Assembly (NCBI GenBank): GCA_009739215.1
Contig: VSJF01000001.1
Coordinates: 992,001 to 1,056,000 of the forward strand
DNA from: Floccularia luteovirens
Lineage: Eukaryota; Basidiomycota; Agaricomycetes; Agaricales; Squamanitaceae
Length of the DNA: 64,000 bases
Direction: 5' to 3'
How positions within the stretch are numbered: position 1 is the stretch's first letter; each line of letters opens with the position of its first letter. Positions 33,708 to 46,512 of this stretch are shown one piece after another. The notes beneath the pieces were generated by a model, which did no database searches, had not been told where the DNA came from, and saw nothing but the letters and a program-made list of their open reading frames with translations. Made by a program: the position numbers and the translations under genes.

Positions 33708-36486
33708 CTAGGAATATGTCCATAACAAGTTTAATGCCCACATTATGCACAATGCAATAATAAATTTGAACTTGAAATCCAAATGTAAAAGCTGGTTTGT
33801 GTGAAAGTTTTGTATGTTATGCGGGAAACAGATTGAATACATTGGAGAGTCTGACTGCGGTGAGACTTTTTCTTCATCGTTGTGCATCTCGGTTTCTTGA
33901 CTGGAAGCAACTGGTAGCGCCATCGCCTGTTCTATTCGTCGGCTGACATCATTACTTGGAAGAACTGTTGGTGAAGCACTCAGAGGTTCGTCGCATATGT
34001 AACTGGTGATTTGGCCAGTGGCATGTGCAACACGATCGCAGAGGAAGATAAATATAATCGTAGTCAGGATTATGTTGATAGGCCTCCAATTAGTCCCTGG
34101 GAGGACGAGAAGCACACCTTTGCTATCTCCTGCTAGCCAGAAGTGTGATTGAATGATGAAAGACTCCAAGGAACATCTTCCAAACCAGGAGAAAAGGCGA
34201 GATGTCGACGAGCGCAGAGCCACACTACAATTCCGCAATATAACGAAAGAAAGTACAGGAATGAATGACATATATGGGTGCCAGAGATTGTAGGAGAATT
34301 TGGATTCCTGGGAGAGTTCGAACGAAAAGAACCATCCAATCCCAACGAACGAAGCAGCGATTGCAACTTTTACAATCAAAGGCCAGTAGCGATACTCGGT
34401 CACACGATGCTCCCGGGCTTTAGTTATGAGAAGAGCCACCAACATTCCTACATAGACTATCCAAAGGTCCAGAGTTACTCTGAAATGCCATTCTCGAGCT
34501 GACCAGTGGATCCCGAAAATCAGACCCAAGAGATCAAATAATTTCTCGAGAGGCCAAGTAGCTGTCATAAACCACGTCGAAAATCCGCACGAAAGAAGGA
34601 TCTTGCAAATGACATAACCAACGTTATTGTTCAGTTGGGGTCCTACTGCGAGCGTCACATAAATAATGAGGAACCACATCGATACCAGTGGTACGAAGTA
34701 ATACGAGATATAGTCCGTGTTCATGGTGTAGACAAGCAACACAGTCAATAGATTGATTCGAATCAATACCTAAGTGTAATTTAGCATTCAACATTAAAAA
34801 GAGGGGCTATCTTATTCCTTACATGAGCTATTCGCATGAAGCCAAAATCAGCCTTGCGAAGGTAGAAAGTCGTGTGCCCATAACCAGTCATAAAAAGATA
34901 GGATGCTACAAGAGCACGAACGGGATTATAGATTCCGGAGATTTTGGATGCTCCCAAGTAGTGGTAGATCAAGACAACCGCTGTATCACAGATGGTCAAA
35001 TCCCTTTAAGAAAAATTATAATGGTATAATACGAACCTTGCATCCAACCCTTCCATTCATCAGTTTGCTCCCTATTCAAGAAACCAAGATCTGTCTCCCC
35101 ACGCTTTACAGTAGCCAATCCGGCAAACAATGCGGTAATACAAAGAATACTGAATGTCCATAGATTGAATTGCTTTTGTTCCTTGAGCCATAAACCCGTT
35201 CTATCGGCAATATACATTAAGGCGACAGCGCTACTGATGATGAGTGAAGGTAAAAGTTTCTCCAGCCCAATCGAATGAGGACCTGGCCCGAACTTAATGT
35301 CAGCTAAAGCCCGAGACCAGAACCAATGCAATCACTAACCAGACTTATATGCAACATAACAAATACAAGGACCCCAAAGGATGACCACACCAATGATCAG
35401 ATATTGTAAAAGTGATGGACTCGGATAGCGGTTACAACAAGTTTTATTGAAAGGAGCGCGTTTTGGTAGTACATCGTTACACCGATGATTTAGAAGTATG
35501 TTGGCTTGCGTTTGGATCAGAGATTCGGCAAAATGAAGTCCGTCATCCGTTAGTGTGGGGCTTAACATATCATTGAAGACAGTAGGTAATAAGACAGGGG
35601 TAAGAGTGGAAGATTGCCAGGGGTAAAATGAGTGGTCAGATGTGGAGTAGACACGATGGAACAAATCTGAGTTCATAGCTTCAACGTCTGATGGATGCAT
35701 TGTCACTATCCGTTCGGGAGCGAGTTTTGCTGTTACAATTTGTTCCACAGGTAGTACAAATACGTTATCTGCTGGAGGTGGATTATCTAGGAGCATCTTG
35801 AAAATGCGATCCATGTTTGCCTCCCAAGCGGGTATTCCTCCGGATGTATTCGAATATCGAAGATACCACAAACCGGATCCAAGGACAAGCAAAGCTGGCT
35901 TTTGGGTATCCTCAAAAACTCCATTAGAAAGAAGAGTCTCTTCGGTGAATGAGCTATTTAGGAATGGGTCCCACAGAAAGGATATCTCGGTCCCATTTTT
36001 CGTATGTAACACATTGTCAGAATGCTTGTGTACATCAGGTGATGTAGATAGGTCCGAGCCCAAAGTTCGAGCCACCTGGATGAAAAGATTTCGAGCGATG
36101 GAATCTCCTATGAAAACCAGGCGCCGAGAAGCGAGACACTGTACCCCTTCATCTGGAGTATAGGGGTATAACATGCAGCCTACGGAAAGATGAGTGGCGC
36201 TTTTAAAAATATACTGATAGAATACAATACCTTGAGGCTGCCATCGTTTTTTACTTGGATCAAGCCAACTACCTCTGTTCAATAATGCACCGCAATGAAG
36301 AGGGTCTGACCAATCTGTACTTATGGTTGGGAACGTGGCTGACGGGTGGAAAGCGCGAGGCGTACCAAGAAAAATATAGCGTATTAAGCCACTTGCGAGA
36401 CCCAGCAAGACTGAAACCACCGCTACATGATATCGATACAACCAAAATGAATTGCGTGCAGCCGAGAACGGTCGGGTGATAGACAT
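33708..36486 (-). CDS. CAS1: Cas1p-type polysaccharide O-acetyltransferase
   Basis: Exons complement(33708..34769, 34823..34980, 35037..35282, 35340..36179, 36231..36486), 853 aa. An N-terminal membrane anchor (about 21-42) is followed by a lumenal SGNH/PC-esterase-like domain with FIGDSIARN (Ser near 110) and the DGLHF Asp-x-x-His motif, then the 10-12 helix Cas1p acyltransferase domain ([51 protein letters not shown]). In Cryptococcus Cas1p O-acetylates capsule glucuronoxylomannan in the Golgi; in mushroom-forming fungi a wall polysaccharide is the likely substrate. The acceptor at 34981 was chosen over in-frame alternatives because it restores [11 protein letters not shown]. Confidence 0.93.
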
Positions 36487-37248
36487 CGGTAACGTGGTCG
36501 GGCGAGGTATATAACCTTATTAGCTAGTCGGCCTAGAAGGATGAGACAGAAAACTCGAGCAGCGAACCAACTCACTGAATAGTATACTTTGAGTTCAAAT
36601 TCTAGGCAACACCAGACATTGACAACGAGATTCAACCCAAAGGGCTTCCGGCTATGCAGTTATTGATAACTTGATATAATTTGGCAATGGAAGTAATAAA
36701 AAATTCCGAGTAGTATCACGTGCAGTCATCTTATTAATTCTTATTTTGTGAAAACCAGTGTCCAAAACGCGTTCTTCCATATGCGATGCTCATATAAGTA
36801 GCAGCGCGTACGTACGAGTTACGATTGTACTCTTTAGGAAAGCCGGAACACCCATGTGTAACATAAATATTCTATCAGCGCTCGATCACCCGCGTTTAAC
36901 CTGTCGTGGTTACGGTTACGACATGCGTTTATTGTTTTGGGTAGACATGAGTAACTACGAGCACATCAAATAACAAAACTATATCTTATAACAGTGTAGA
37001 CTATTCCTCTACACCATCAGACCTCTCTTACTGATTAAATTAGAGTTCATCGGTTTCTAACCAACAAAGTGTAACATGTAAAGTTGCATGGTGTAGAGTA
37101 ATATATATCAGCGTCCAAAGTATGTAAGTATTCTTGCGTTATGCTAAGTCCGTGTAATCTACATGCAAAAGAAGGTGGGACCAAAATCAGTTGAGGGTGG
37201 TAGTTGTTAGACCTGGAAAACTTGGAATTAAGTGGAAGCATTAATTAA
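36487..37248. other. Intergenic region between Cas1p and rhomboid genes
   Basis: A/T-rich; holds the Cas1p promoter and the rhomboid 3' UTR. No coding frame with homology and no RNA gene is seen. Confidence 0.5.
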
Positions 37249-39472
37249 TCAGAACGTGTACGAACCAGTCCTGTAAGACGACATCAGTATCGGAATAGTG
37301 ATCACAGTAAAACAGAGCGGATTGTCACATACCCTTTACAATAATTATTGGCAGCAATTGGCAAACATGACAGGTATCGACAACCAGAGCAAGCTAAATT
37401 ACAAATTTGTTATTATTCTGACAAAATGTGACAAGAGATATATACGCACCAGCATACGGGTCAGAAGTATAGAAGTTCCTGATAAGAACTACAAATAGAA
37501 TAACTGCCAAAGGAATTGCAGCCAATCGGAAAATCCACATAATTATGCGGTGTCGTTTTGTAGTACTTATTACTGGGTATAATGTCGTGCCGACAAGAAG
37601 CCCTATCACGAAGCCTCCAATGTGTGCTTTATCGTACGTTCAGTGTTAATGAATACTCGGAAAGGGAGCAACGCACCGAAATTGTCAACATCTATCAGTT
37701 GTAACTTTTGTTAGCTTAAGTCGGACAAATACGATAGGTAGTGAACACAAACATGGAATGTACCCGATGGCAATACCAATGAGTAGCTCAATGGTCATGA
37801 AAACAAGCTATGATAGAGAAATCAGTATATTTTTCAACAGCTGGAGTTAAATAACGCAATACCTTGCGGACTGGTTTGTACTGGAATTGCCAATGTGCCA
37901 GGAGATCTACCCATGTTACCTACATTGATGTTTTCAAACCCCGTCGATGAAATATAGCATGAGATATACTCACCGCGACTGTTCCGAAAATGGCGCCACT
38001 CGCGCCAACAGAAGGTACTCCCACAAGAGAGAAGTTCCCACCGAGGACGTTACTATTACATCCACCAATTTAGAAAACGAATAGCGAATAGCTGAATCCG
38101 CGAACATACCCGAATATTCCAGCCGCAAAGTAGGTCAAAACAAAACCAGCAGATCCCATTTCACGCTCGATCTTGGAAGATTCAATAAAAGAAAACAATA
38201 TAAAGATACGATTTAACATACTTGGGCGGATAATACAAGCTGAGCAAACATATTCAGGAGGATGTGAATAATCCCAGCATGGAGGAAGATTGGCGTAATA
38301 AACCTTGAAGAAGTCGCAATCATCAATAAATCGTTCAGAATTTATAAATTCTGCCCACCTGAACCACTGATTAGGTGCTTTATCGTGAAACCCTACGATA
38401 TTATGATATTAGCATCCGTGTTGATAAGTTATCGAAAAAGGAGATGACCTCCGAATCCACATAGGTCTTCAATTGTGCAAACCTGGTCAGGTGGGTTTGC
38501 CGTGTTGTTCATACCTAACAAAGCCAATATAAAATATGTAAAACCAAATTAGGGGAGAAGATTGGTATTTACATACAAGATATCAGAGTTGTCGGAGGGA
38601 CTGCTTCAACAAACTTCATACATGGTGGGAATCGAGACCCAACATTAATAAGGACACTCGACGATGGCCCTAACATAGGGTTCACAACGGGCTATGGTGA
38701 CCATCGGTAACTGTCACATATATTTCGACGGATGCCTATCATACCTTGAATGATAAAGGGCTCCCTTGTTGCCTTGCGTTGACCACCAGCTCGTTGATGA
38801 ATACTCCAATCATCGCAATTGTCAAAGCCCAGACTGTAATTCAAAAAAAGTTTATTAGTAAAATTAGAAGTCACAAAGTGTCCGGTTAGCCTACCAGCGA
38901 ATGGGTATCGTTGTCGTCCTATGCCTCGTTTCTTATTTTCTATGCGTTGCTCGAGCGGGTATCTGCCACCATTTGCTATTTTTCCGAACCAACCAGACTT
39001 TTCTTGTTGAGGAATTGACCGTGAATTCACATTGGTTGGGTCGTTTGGGTCCGCATACTCTAATCATCAGGACCATTAGCAGTTTGTCGCGAAACCTCTC
39101 GGTAATAAGTGGTTGAAAGAATGCCTGGCCCTTACCTAAATCTTGGAATTTTTTCTGCCCAACATTCGATGAATTTATGAAAAGATCATCTTGAGAGTCG
39201 CCAGGTGGTGTTTTTAGTGGTTGGTAATTGTCATTTTCAGAGATGTTGTTGAGCTTGCTGTTGACTGGAAGTAGTGAAGAAACTAGACTTTTCCGAGTGC
39301 CACCCCGTGACAGTCTGGAAGCCGTATCCGACCCAACATTGGTTGGATCATGAGTATTATGATAGCCTCCGCTCATGTTGTCTTCATCGTATTTATGTGC
39401 AGTAGAATTAGTGTAGGGATCGTCGCCAAACTGGTCTTGAGAGCCGTGGTAGTATCGAGGTGGTAAAGTCAT
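37249..39472 (-). CDS. Rhomboid intramembrane serine protease
   Basis: Fifteen exons: complement(37249..37270, 37333..37393, 37450..37626, 37677..37691, 37753..37807, 37863..37919, 37974..38052, 38110..38171, 38222..38303, 38359..38392, 38449..38514, 38577..38691, 38745..38833, 38895..39059, 39136..39472), 471 aa. A long hydrophilic N-terminus precedes TM1 (VWALTIAMIGVFINELV), a Cys-containing loop (CTIEDLCGFGG), FLHAGIIHILLNM, the nucleophile Ser335 in GASGAIFG and the partner His387 in AHIGGFVIG; both catalytic residues are present. The tail is Cys-rich (CSGCRYLSC). It cleaves membrane proteins within the bilayer, probably in Golgi or plasma membrane. Exon 12 is only 15 nt and encodes the YVDNF loop. 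Confidence 0.94.
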
Positions 39473-40057
39473 GGTTGGGAATAGAGTGAGGTACGTGCGG
39501 TTTGTCTCTGGTTGGATGGGTGCAAAGCGACTTGGTGACTTGGAAACGTGGGGTTGATGTAGTTGTACCGAACACGGCGGGCAACACCGCAAACTGCACT
39601 CTTTGCACTGCTTTCTCCACCTGTAAGCGCTTCAGAGTGAATGTCCGAACCAAGTTTGAAACTATCGTTCTCACAGGTTGTAGTTGACCCTCATTTGATT
39701 CCGCAGTCTAGACTGCAAGCGTTCTGCCAAGCATATATGATCATGATGAATAACACTAACTAGCCAACCAACAACCAGGCTATTGCGCAGCATCAATACT
39801 CTCAACACAGCCTCTAGTACTGAGAGTGGCATTTGTACGGTGACGATCCGCCGGAGTGCTGTAAAAACTTCCCATTTATCTTCTCTATGTCATTTCAAGG
39901 AACTACAGGCTAAAATATTTTGAAACTACTAACACATTGCAATCAAAATTTGCGGTTGAAATATGATGCATTGCAAGCGTAGGGTCTAAGATGTCATGAG
40001 ATGTGCAACGACGACAACAGCAACAACAATTACAGAAAGATGAGCGAACAAGTCACA
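39473..40057. other. Intergenic region between rhomboid and DIL genes
   Basis: Holds the rhomboid promoter. The minus frame runs open 40 codons upstream of the chosen ATG, with an earlier in-frame ATG at 39592, so a longer N-terminus is possible. A CAA/ACG-repeat-like patch lies near 40005-40030 in the 3' flank of the DIL gene. Confidence 0.5.
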
Positions 40058-43000
40058 TTAAATCCGATGGTTCGGTTGGAGAAAATCTACTGGGGTTATT
40101 TCTCCCATACTTAGTCGTCCACGACTCTTTACAGAAGGCTTGCGAGTGAATGGAGTGATATGTGTGTTGATTCTAATGGTTGCATCACCTTCTTCAGACC
40201 CCTCGGATGAGGGAGAAGGTGGCTGTTTTAAATCGTCCCCTGGATCGTAATCAGGATCGACAGGTCTCCCCCAACGCGAGGCTGATCTGACTCCATCAAC
40301 CCACTCCAACGTTCCAATTCCAAATTGTCGTATCTTTTTGTTTTTGGATTTCCAGAAAGGTATATCACGAGTTCTTGTACTTGCTCTACTCGAACTCCTC
40401 GAACCTGGCGTCATCGGGAGGTTCATCTTCTTCTCAGGATGAGTTTCTTCAAAGAAAGCTTTCCTCATAGGTACCGCTGATAAGAGACGAGGGTCAGAAG
40501 GTAACAAGAGGGGCAGCATATATCTTGAATCAAGCAGTTCTCCAAGCACTTGTGGTGGCTTGATAGGTTCCCATGCTGCTTTGTCAAGAGTTTTTTCGAA
40601 AAGCAAATCAATGCTATGCTGTCCTCCAGATATTTCCGAAGAAATGGAGATAGCACCACTTTTAAGAGGGGGCGAGGAATCATTCATGTAAGAAGAAACA
40701 CTCCCTTCACGGTCTCGGTCGCGTTCGACAATCTATCCAAAGTTTAGACAACAGCCTAACATAACAGTTTAGTATCCTAACCTCTTTCCGTAGAGCCTCC
40801 ACGCCCAGTTTGACGCGATGCCTTTCCCAGTCCTTCTGTAGTTGTGTAAGGTATTGTATGCACTCATCCGTCATCCGACCTTCGTTGACTTCATATTTAT
40901 AGTCGCGTACCGCACGTCGCATCTCGCAGAAAATAGCTCGAATCACTTTAACTTGATGGATAAAACTGATTAATACCTGCAATGGATTTAAACTCTTCAT
41001 AGACTGGATGGTGGCGACTAAGTCCGGAAACTCAGTAATGGAAGAAAGACACTGTGGTGTTGTAAGAAAGATTTCGATCATTCTCGTGTGAATAAGACTA
41101 ACTTGGAGCCAACTCAAGAGATCTTTGACAGGCGAGAAATGACTATGTATACCGAAGGGAAGTCCCATCTCTTCGACCCATTCTTCCAGGGCGTTCAGAT
41201 TGATACTAATTTGAACTGATCTTGATCTTCAGAAAAAGACTGGTAGCATACAAAGCATTGAACATAGAGGAAACCATTACCGGCAAAGATATTTCTTTCG
41301 AGTGATAACACGATTGAATATCTCACCTAAAGAAGGTGAGTATGAAAGCGAGTTTCAAATCAGAAACACTTACACGAAGTCCAATACATCACCTGTGACC
41401 ACAACTGTGTCGTCAACGCCGGATTGATGTCACATAATATTAACAAGGTGTGTAATGCTGTCAGGAAAGAAATTAACTCGGCCGTGGAAGGTGGGGCGGG
41501 TGTATCTTGAAATAGAGATGATAGGGGTGTAGTTGGGCCTTTCGAACGCGCGAAGCTTTGTTTCAGTGAAGAGAACTTTCCTCGTGATACTGATGAAGCT
41601 ATAGTGCTCTGGCTGTTGGAAGGGGACAATGGTCGGCCTGGACTAGGAGGTGAGGACGGTGTTTTTGGGGCCGAGGAGGAATTGTTGGGTTGTACTCTAC
41701 GTTTCCCTGTGAATGGACGTAGAAACGACCACTCTGATTCAAATTGTACTGATTCGTATTCGGAAGACAATGGAATATAATCCAAGATTGAATTATCGAG
41801 GAGTTGGTCTATTCGTCTTTCTGCAAAGCGGATGATGAAAACTTGGAAAAAAAAATATTAGTATCCCCCATCTTAGGTTAAAAAGATATTTACCAAATAC
41901 AGAATTGATGACTTCTTCAATTAACTCAAACGAGCCCAACATCTCACAAGCCTCGTTAATAGAATTATCGCATTGAAGAAGGTGAAGCCAGAGCGTAGAG
42001 TTGTATAACCAGAAAATGAGGCAGGTAACATCCTCTGGGCGATTCTAGGATTGATGAGGGATCCGGTACCACACAGAAACTAATTCGTACGCACAAAGAA
42101 TGTTTCTTCAATGGCGTCTGTAGCCCCAATGATTAAATCTTCTAACCAAGTATGATCGCAAGTCAAGCATGCAAACCTTGCCAGCATATACAATGTGTTT
42201 GCTGGTGTCGCGTTCCGTATGGTTGGTTGGAAGTTGATTATCAGTGAATCAAAGATTTGAGGTAAAGAGGGGGGAGCAAAGACAAGCATGGAAGAGTAAT
42301 CCGGGGGTGGTGTCTGTCAAACATAAGTTCTCGCAAGCATACGAACACACGATTAAATCCAAACTAACGTAGACGTCCTCATATTCAGCCTCATCATCTG
42401 TTTCTGAATCCGACTCCGAATCAGAAGAATCGGACACCGAACCCCACCATTTCCGATCGACTTCTAGGACTTTCCCGATCTTAGTACGTACCTCCTGCTG
42501 TTTCCCTTTTCGTTTCAGGTTCTGTTCAACAAGTCTTCGTCGTTGCTCCATTCTACCACCTTGCCAGCCTTCACCACGCATAGATTCTTCCAATAGCAAA
42601 GCAACATCTTCTCGTCCGGGCATGATAGAATGCGCCGTGACAATGTCTAAAGCAGTCAAGTTCCTCCGAGTAGGCGCAAAGGGAGAACATCCATGTGTCA
42701 TCAAATAGGAAATTAGTGTTGGGGGAGCTAGCATTGCAGCATAGTGAAGAGGTGTCCAGCCAGCTTTGAAAGTTGTTATAAATCTATGATCAAAGAAGTC
42801 TGAAAGAAGCAATATACCTTGATCTGCAGCAATATCAGCACCTTGTGAGATGAGTAGTCTTACACATTCTTCCCGCTCCACGTCACGATCCAGGTCTGCA
42901 CCAAACCCTTGGATTGCGAGACTGACTAGGCATAGGCCATCTTCATCTCGGGCACCCAGATCAATATGAATCTGGGCATGAGGATCTGCGAGTAGATATT

Positions 43001-43196
43001 GGAGAAGAGAAAGATCTGCAAATACACAAGCGCGATTCAAACAGTGTGCCACGAGCTCTGCTTTCTGACTTGGGGTAAGACCGAATTGTGAATCAAGGAG
43101 TTGAGTGATATAACTTGGTGTGGGGTATAAGGGGTGTAGATCTGGTTCGGGCGTTAGATCCAATGATTGATTAGAAGTCGAAGGTATTGCCGTCAT
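40058..43196 (-). CDS. Ankyrin-repeat and DIL (dilute) domain protein
   Basis: Ten exons: complement(40058..40732, 40782..40922, 40977..41051, 41103..41220, 41281..41326, 41374..41841, 41894..42044, 42095..42313, 42369..42763, 42818..43196), 888 aa. Ankyrin repeats lie at about 45-185 (GWTPLHYAAMLAPPTLISYL, NLTALDIV). After an acidic Ser/Asp run there is a DIL domain (about 260-640: WLYNSTLWLHLLQCD, YWTSCEIFNRVITRKKYLC, NLNALEEWVEEMG, LLSWLQCLSSITEF, then a helix with LTQLQKDWERHRVKLG). DIL is the cargo-binding globular fold of class V myosins; here it has no motor. It probably works in vesicle or organelle trafficking. The first intron is a multiple of three and lies in frame. Confidence 0.88.
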
Positions 43197-43549
43197 GGCG
43201 AAGAAATATCTTGCAATGTGGTGAACTTAGGGTAGTAACCAGCAATGACGATAAACATACTGGTTGCTCAGTATAACACCCAACTGAGTGTTAGGGGTGG
43301 ATGACTTGGCTTTATGGTCATGCAGATTTGTCCCACCTGCTGATGAGTATTGGTCGTAAAGAGTGTTGCTGTATAAGATAGTGGGCTTGAGGGGGGAACT
43401 CGTCGTAGGGGTAATGTTGGTTCAATGGTTGTCAGATTCTAAAGTTACAGCTATAGGTTGAGCCCAACAATTCAGTACCACATGGAGACAAAATTCATCC
43501 GTCAATCAAAAGATATCTATTTACGTACTACCCTGCATCCCTCTCTACT
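43197..43549. promoter_or_regulatory. Divergent promoter region between the DIL gene and RRP15
   Basis: 353 bp between two divergent start codons. No clear TATA box; otherwise featureless. Confidence 0.5.
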
Positions 43550-44346
43550 ATGCCTCCACCTCCATCAAAAAAACAAAAACTCTCAGATTCTGAGGAATCT
43601 GCAGCAAATAATAAAAGTGATGATGATACTTCAAATGCCACTGATGTAGTTATCGATTCCGATAGCGACGGTAGTTCAGCGAACACGGATGCAGAGATCG
43701 AAGCATTACAAACGAAAAAGTCTCGTCAAACTTCAAAAAGAAAACTTAGAGCGACAAATCCTTCCAAGTTTGGCGCGACCTTGCAACACCTGTTGAGCAC
43801 GGATGCTCCGTCGGCTCTTCCTCTTTCACTTAAACCTTCCATTGCGAGAAAGCATAACCACGAGAGGCTTGAGCAGCGCGCAAGAAAGGTTCTGCAGGTC
43901 GAAAAAAAGGAGAAAGAAGATAAGGGGAGAATAACTGATGTAATTGGTGGATGGGGGGGAGAAAGCGAACGAGCACTAAGAAAAGTTGCCCAGCGCGGAG
44001 GTCGGTCTCTGATTATTTTTTAATTTAATCATAACTAGGGACTGATGGAAGGCAGTTGTAAAATTGTTCAATGTAATCCAACAATCTCAGGCAAACGCAT
44101 TGGCTGTTGATGAAGAAAAAAAGGCAGCAAGGGGAACTGGAAAGCCTACGTTACCTGCTCCCTCGACGGTTAATAAATCCAAAGGAAAGGGAAAGAATAG
44201 AGATAATATTATTGGACGGGGAAAAGAAAGTATGGCAACGTTTGAAACGATAGTGATTCCTGAAACTGATTATTTTCTCAGGCACTGTAGATAAAGACAG
44301 CTTCTTTGACATGATTAAGTCTGGGAGTATAGTGTCAAAAGCATAA
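43550..44346 (+). CDS. RRP15: Ribosome biogenesis protein Rrp15
   Basis: Exons 43550..44000, 44056..44229, 44282..44346, 229 aa. The N-terminus is Ser/Asp rich and disordered; the Rrp15 domain (about 60-190) has FGATLQHLLSTDAP, LEQRARKVLQVEKKEKEDKG, ALRKVAQRGVVKLFNVIQQ and a C-terminal DSFFDMIKSG. Rrp15 is a nucleolar pre-60S factor needed for processing of 27S pre-rRNA. The first acceptor (44055) was chosen over an AG seven bases upstream because only it keeps RGVVKLFN in frame. Confidence 0.92.
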
Positions 44347-44591
44347 GACACCTATCTAGGGCATGTATGGCATAGTGCATAGTGTGTTCAGTCTTTGTCA
44401 GATGGTCCGATGGAAATCGCCGACTCCAAGAAGTTGCAAACATTCGCCATCCTGATCGCATCTTTCATCAGTTCGTCTTTGTAAAAGCTTAGTTATGTAT
44501 AACTTCCGAAGTCGAACTCGCGTGTTCCTCACTATATATCAATGAGAAGCTTTAGTGGATTGCCCGGGGGTTCCTTCTTATCATCATTCTC
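44347..44591. other. Intergenic spacer, promoter of the flavin monooxygenase gene
   Basis: 245 bp between two plus-strand genes. No coding frame. The sequence TATATAT near 44533 could be a TATA-like element about 60 bp before the start codon. Confidence 0.4.
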
Positions 44592-46329
44592 ATGGTTAAA
44601 TTCCTTCAGATTATATTTTCTATCCTAGCACCTTTCTTTTCATACGACAATGTTGACAACCTATTACCCCACACACAGACTCCAAAGTCTATTGCTATCA
44701 TTGGTGCAGGCAGCGCAGGACTCGCAATGCTCAAAACAATATTAGATTTGCCCGAACATGATAGGTCGAATCTCGATTTCACAGTTTTTGAGCAGCGACA
44801 CGATGTTGGAGGCATTTGGTATGACTTGTTATTTCAACTTTTCCCTCAGATGCTTAAGGAAGTAGGCTTCCGGACCCCAAAGGGGCCTCCCCCCCAAATT
44901 TACCAGAAACTCCTCTCTACCCCCTTCTCCACACTAATACGCCAACACCTTCAATGACATATCCTGGATTTCCTTTCCCGCCTGGAACACCTTTGTATGC
45001 AAGTCATGAACATGTACTGGCATATCACCGACGATTTGTTTCGCACTTTAATCTGCGGCCTCACATCCGCTTTAATCACGAGGTCATTGAAACACATTGG
45101 CAAGGGTCTTCAGATTCAGGTGTCTGGAATGTTACGCTCAAAGTCAATGGAAACACTGCACGACATGAGATGTTTGATCATCTGATAATTGCAACTGGTA
45201 ACAACCATTATCCTCATGCTCCTGTCTGGCCTGGGCAGGATGACTGGCTTGCACACTCACCTCCAACCCGCCCCGTGCGCGAAATGATGCATTCTATATA
45301 TTATAGAACGCCAGAAAAATATACAAACAAATCGGTGCTGGTTATCGGCAGTATGGGCAGTGGTCAGGATGTTGCTGCACAAGCTCTGACTGTAGCCAAA
45401 AAAGTGAGGGAAAGCAAATTTGTTGTTAATCATAGTGGCACTGAATATTTCATAGGTTTATGTTTCCGTCAGACACGAGTCAACGACCGCCGAAGGTGCA
45501 ATTGTAAAACCAGAGATATCACATTTCAGCTCGGAAGGAGTTTTCTTCGTGGATGGGACATTTTGTGAAATCGACGCCGTGGTGGTGGCCACAGGTTACG
45601 AGATGCGGAAGCCATTCATGGACAGAGGACATGCCATGATTACAAACGCTTCAGCCCATTCGAACTCTTCAGTGACTCAAGGGCTGGTAACAAACTTGCG
45701 ATACATCTTTCCCCTGCACAAACACATATTGTCTCTATGTCCTTCACACCCTCCCCATACCCTTAGTTTCATTGGATTACCTTCTGCTATAGCCAACTGC
45801 CCATCTGATGTCGCCGAGAGTCTCTTTGCGTTGCATGCCATTCTTAATCCAAGCATCTTGCCGGATAGGACAAAGATGCTGGAAGGCCTTGCCGCAAGCG
45901 AGGAATCTCTAAGAAACCGAGGTTTCGACCCTTATGTTCTTGGGCATGAGCTGCCTCCCGGATCCTCAAGCGACTATCAAGACGAACTAATCGATTTTTT
46001 ACAGAGAAAGGTCAGGGTTATATTATCATAACATGACAGAATATTCATGATTTTATCAATAGAATGCCATTCCAAAGACGGATAGAAAGTTTGTTGATGG
46101 CTGGAGAAGAGATGTTCTGGAATATGATTACCTGAAGAGGGGTTGGAAACGCATCGAGAAGCTGGGTGTAGCTGACGATTGGCTTGAAGGGGTGGAAACG
46201 GAAAGCCAATGGGCAGATCTCATGCGTCGTGTTAATGAATGGCAAAAAGAATGGGAATCGCGGAACGATGTACCGTTTACACAGGATCCCCATCTGGTGG
46301 GCTGGCGCGAGGACATTACAATACAGTAA
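44592..46329 (+). CDS. Flavin-containing monooxygenase-like protein with altered NADPH and FMO motifs
   Basis: Exons 44592..44818, 44866..45403, 45456..46010, 46063..46329, 528 aa. A hydrophobic start (MVKFLQIIFSILAPFFS) suggests a signal peptide or anchor. The FAD-binding motif IGAGSAGLA lies at 37-45 and is followed by VFEQRHDVGGIW. The NADPH motif reads VIGSMGSGQD, where the usual GxGxSG has Met for the second glycine. The FMO signature FxGxxxH reads PVREMMH, lacking both Phe and Gly. ATGYEMRKPF is present. It belongs to the fungal FMO-like oxidoreductase group; the substrate is unknown, and activity may be reduced or changed. Confidence 0.85.
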
Positions 46330-46512
46330 CAGTAGATTCTATATAGATTCTTTGCTAAAGTGCGAATGTATTAATTTAATTGTTCGTGTGAGCACGGCAG
46401 AAGATGATAAAAATAAAAACCGTGGGATTTACTCGCAATACCGGCCCTAAAACCGTGCCTTTCCAAGACAGCATAAATTTTCAGCCTGGAGAACAGTATC
46501 TTTTCTTTTTTA

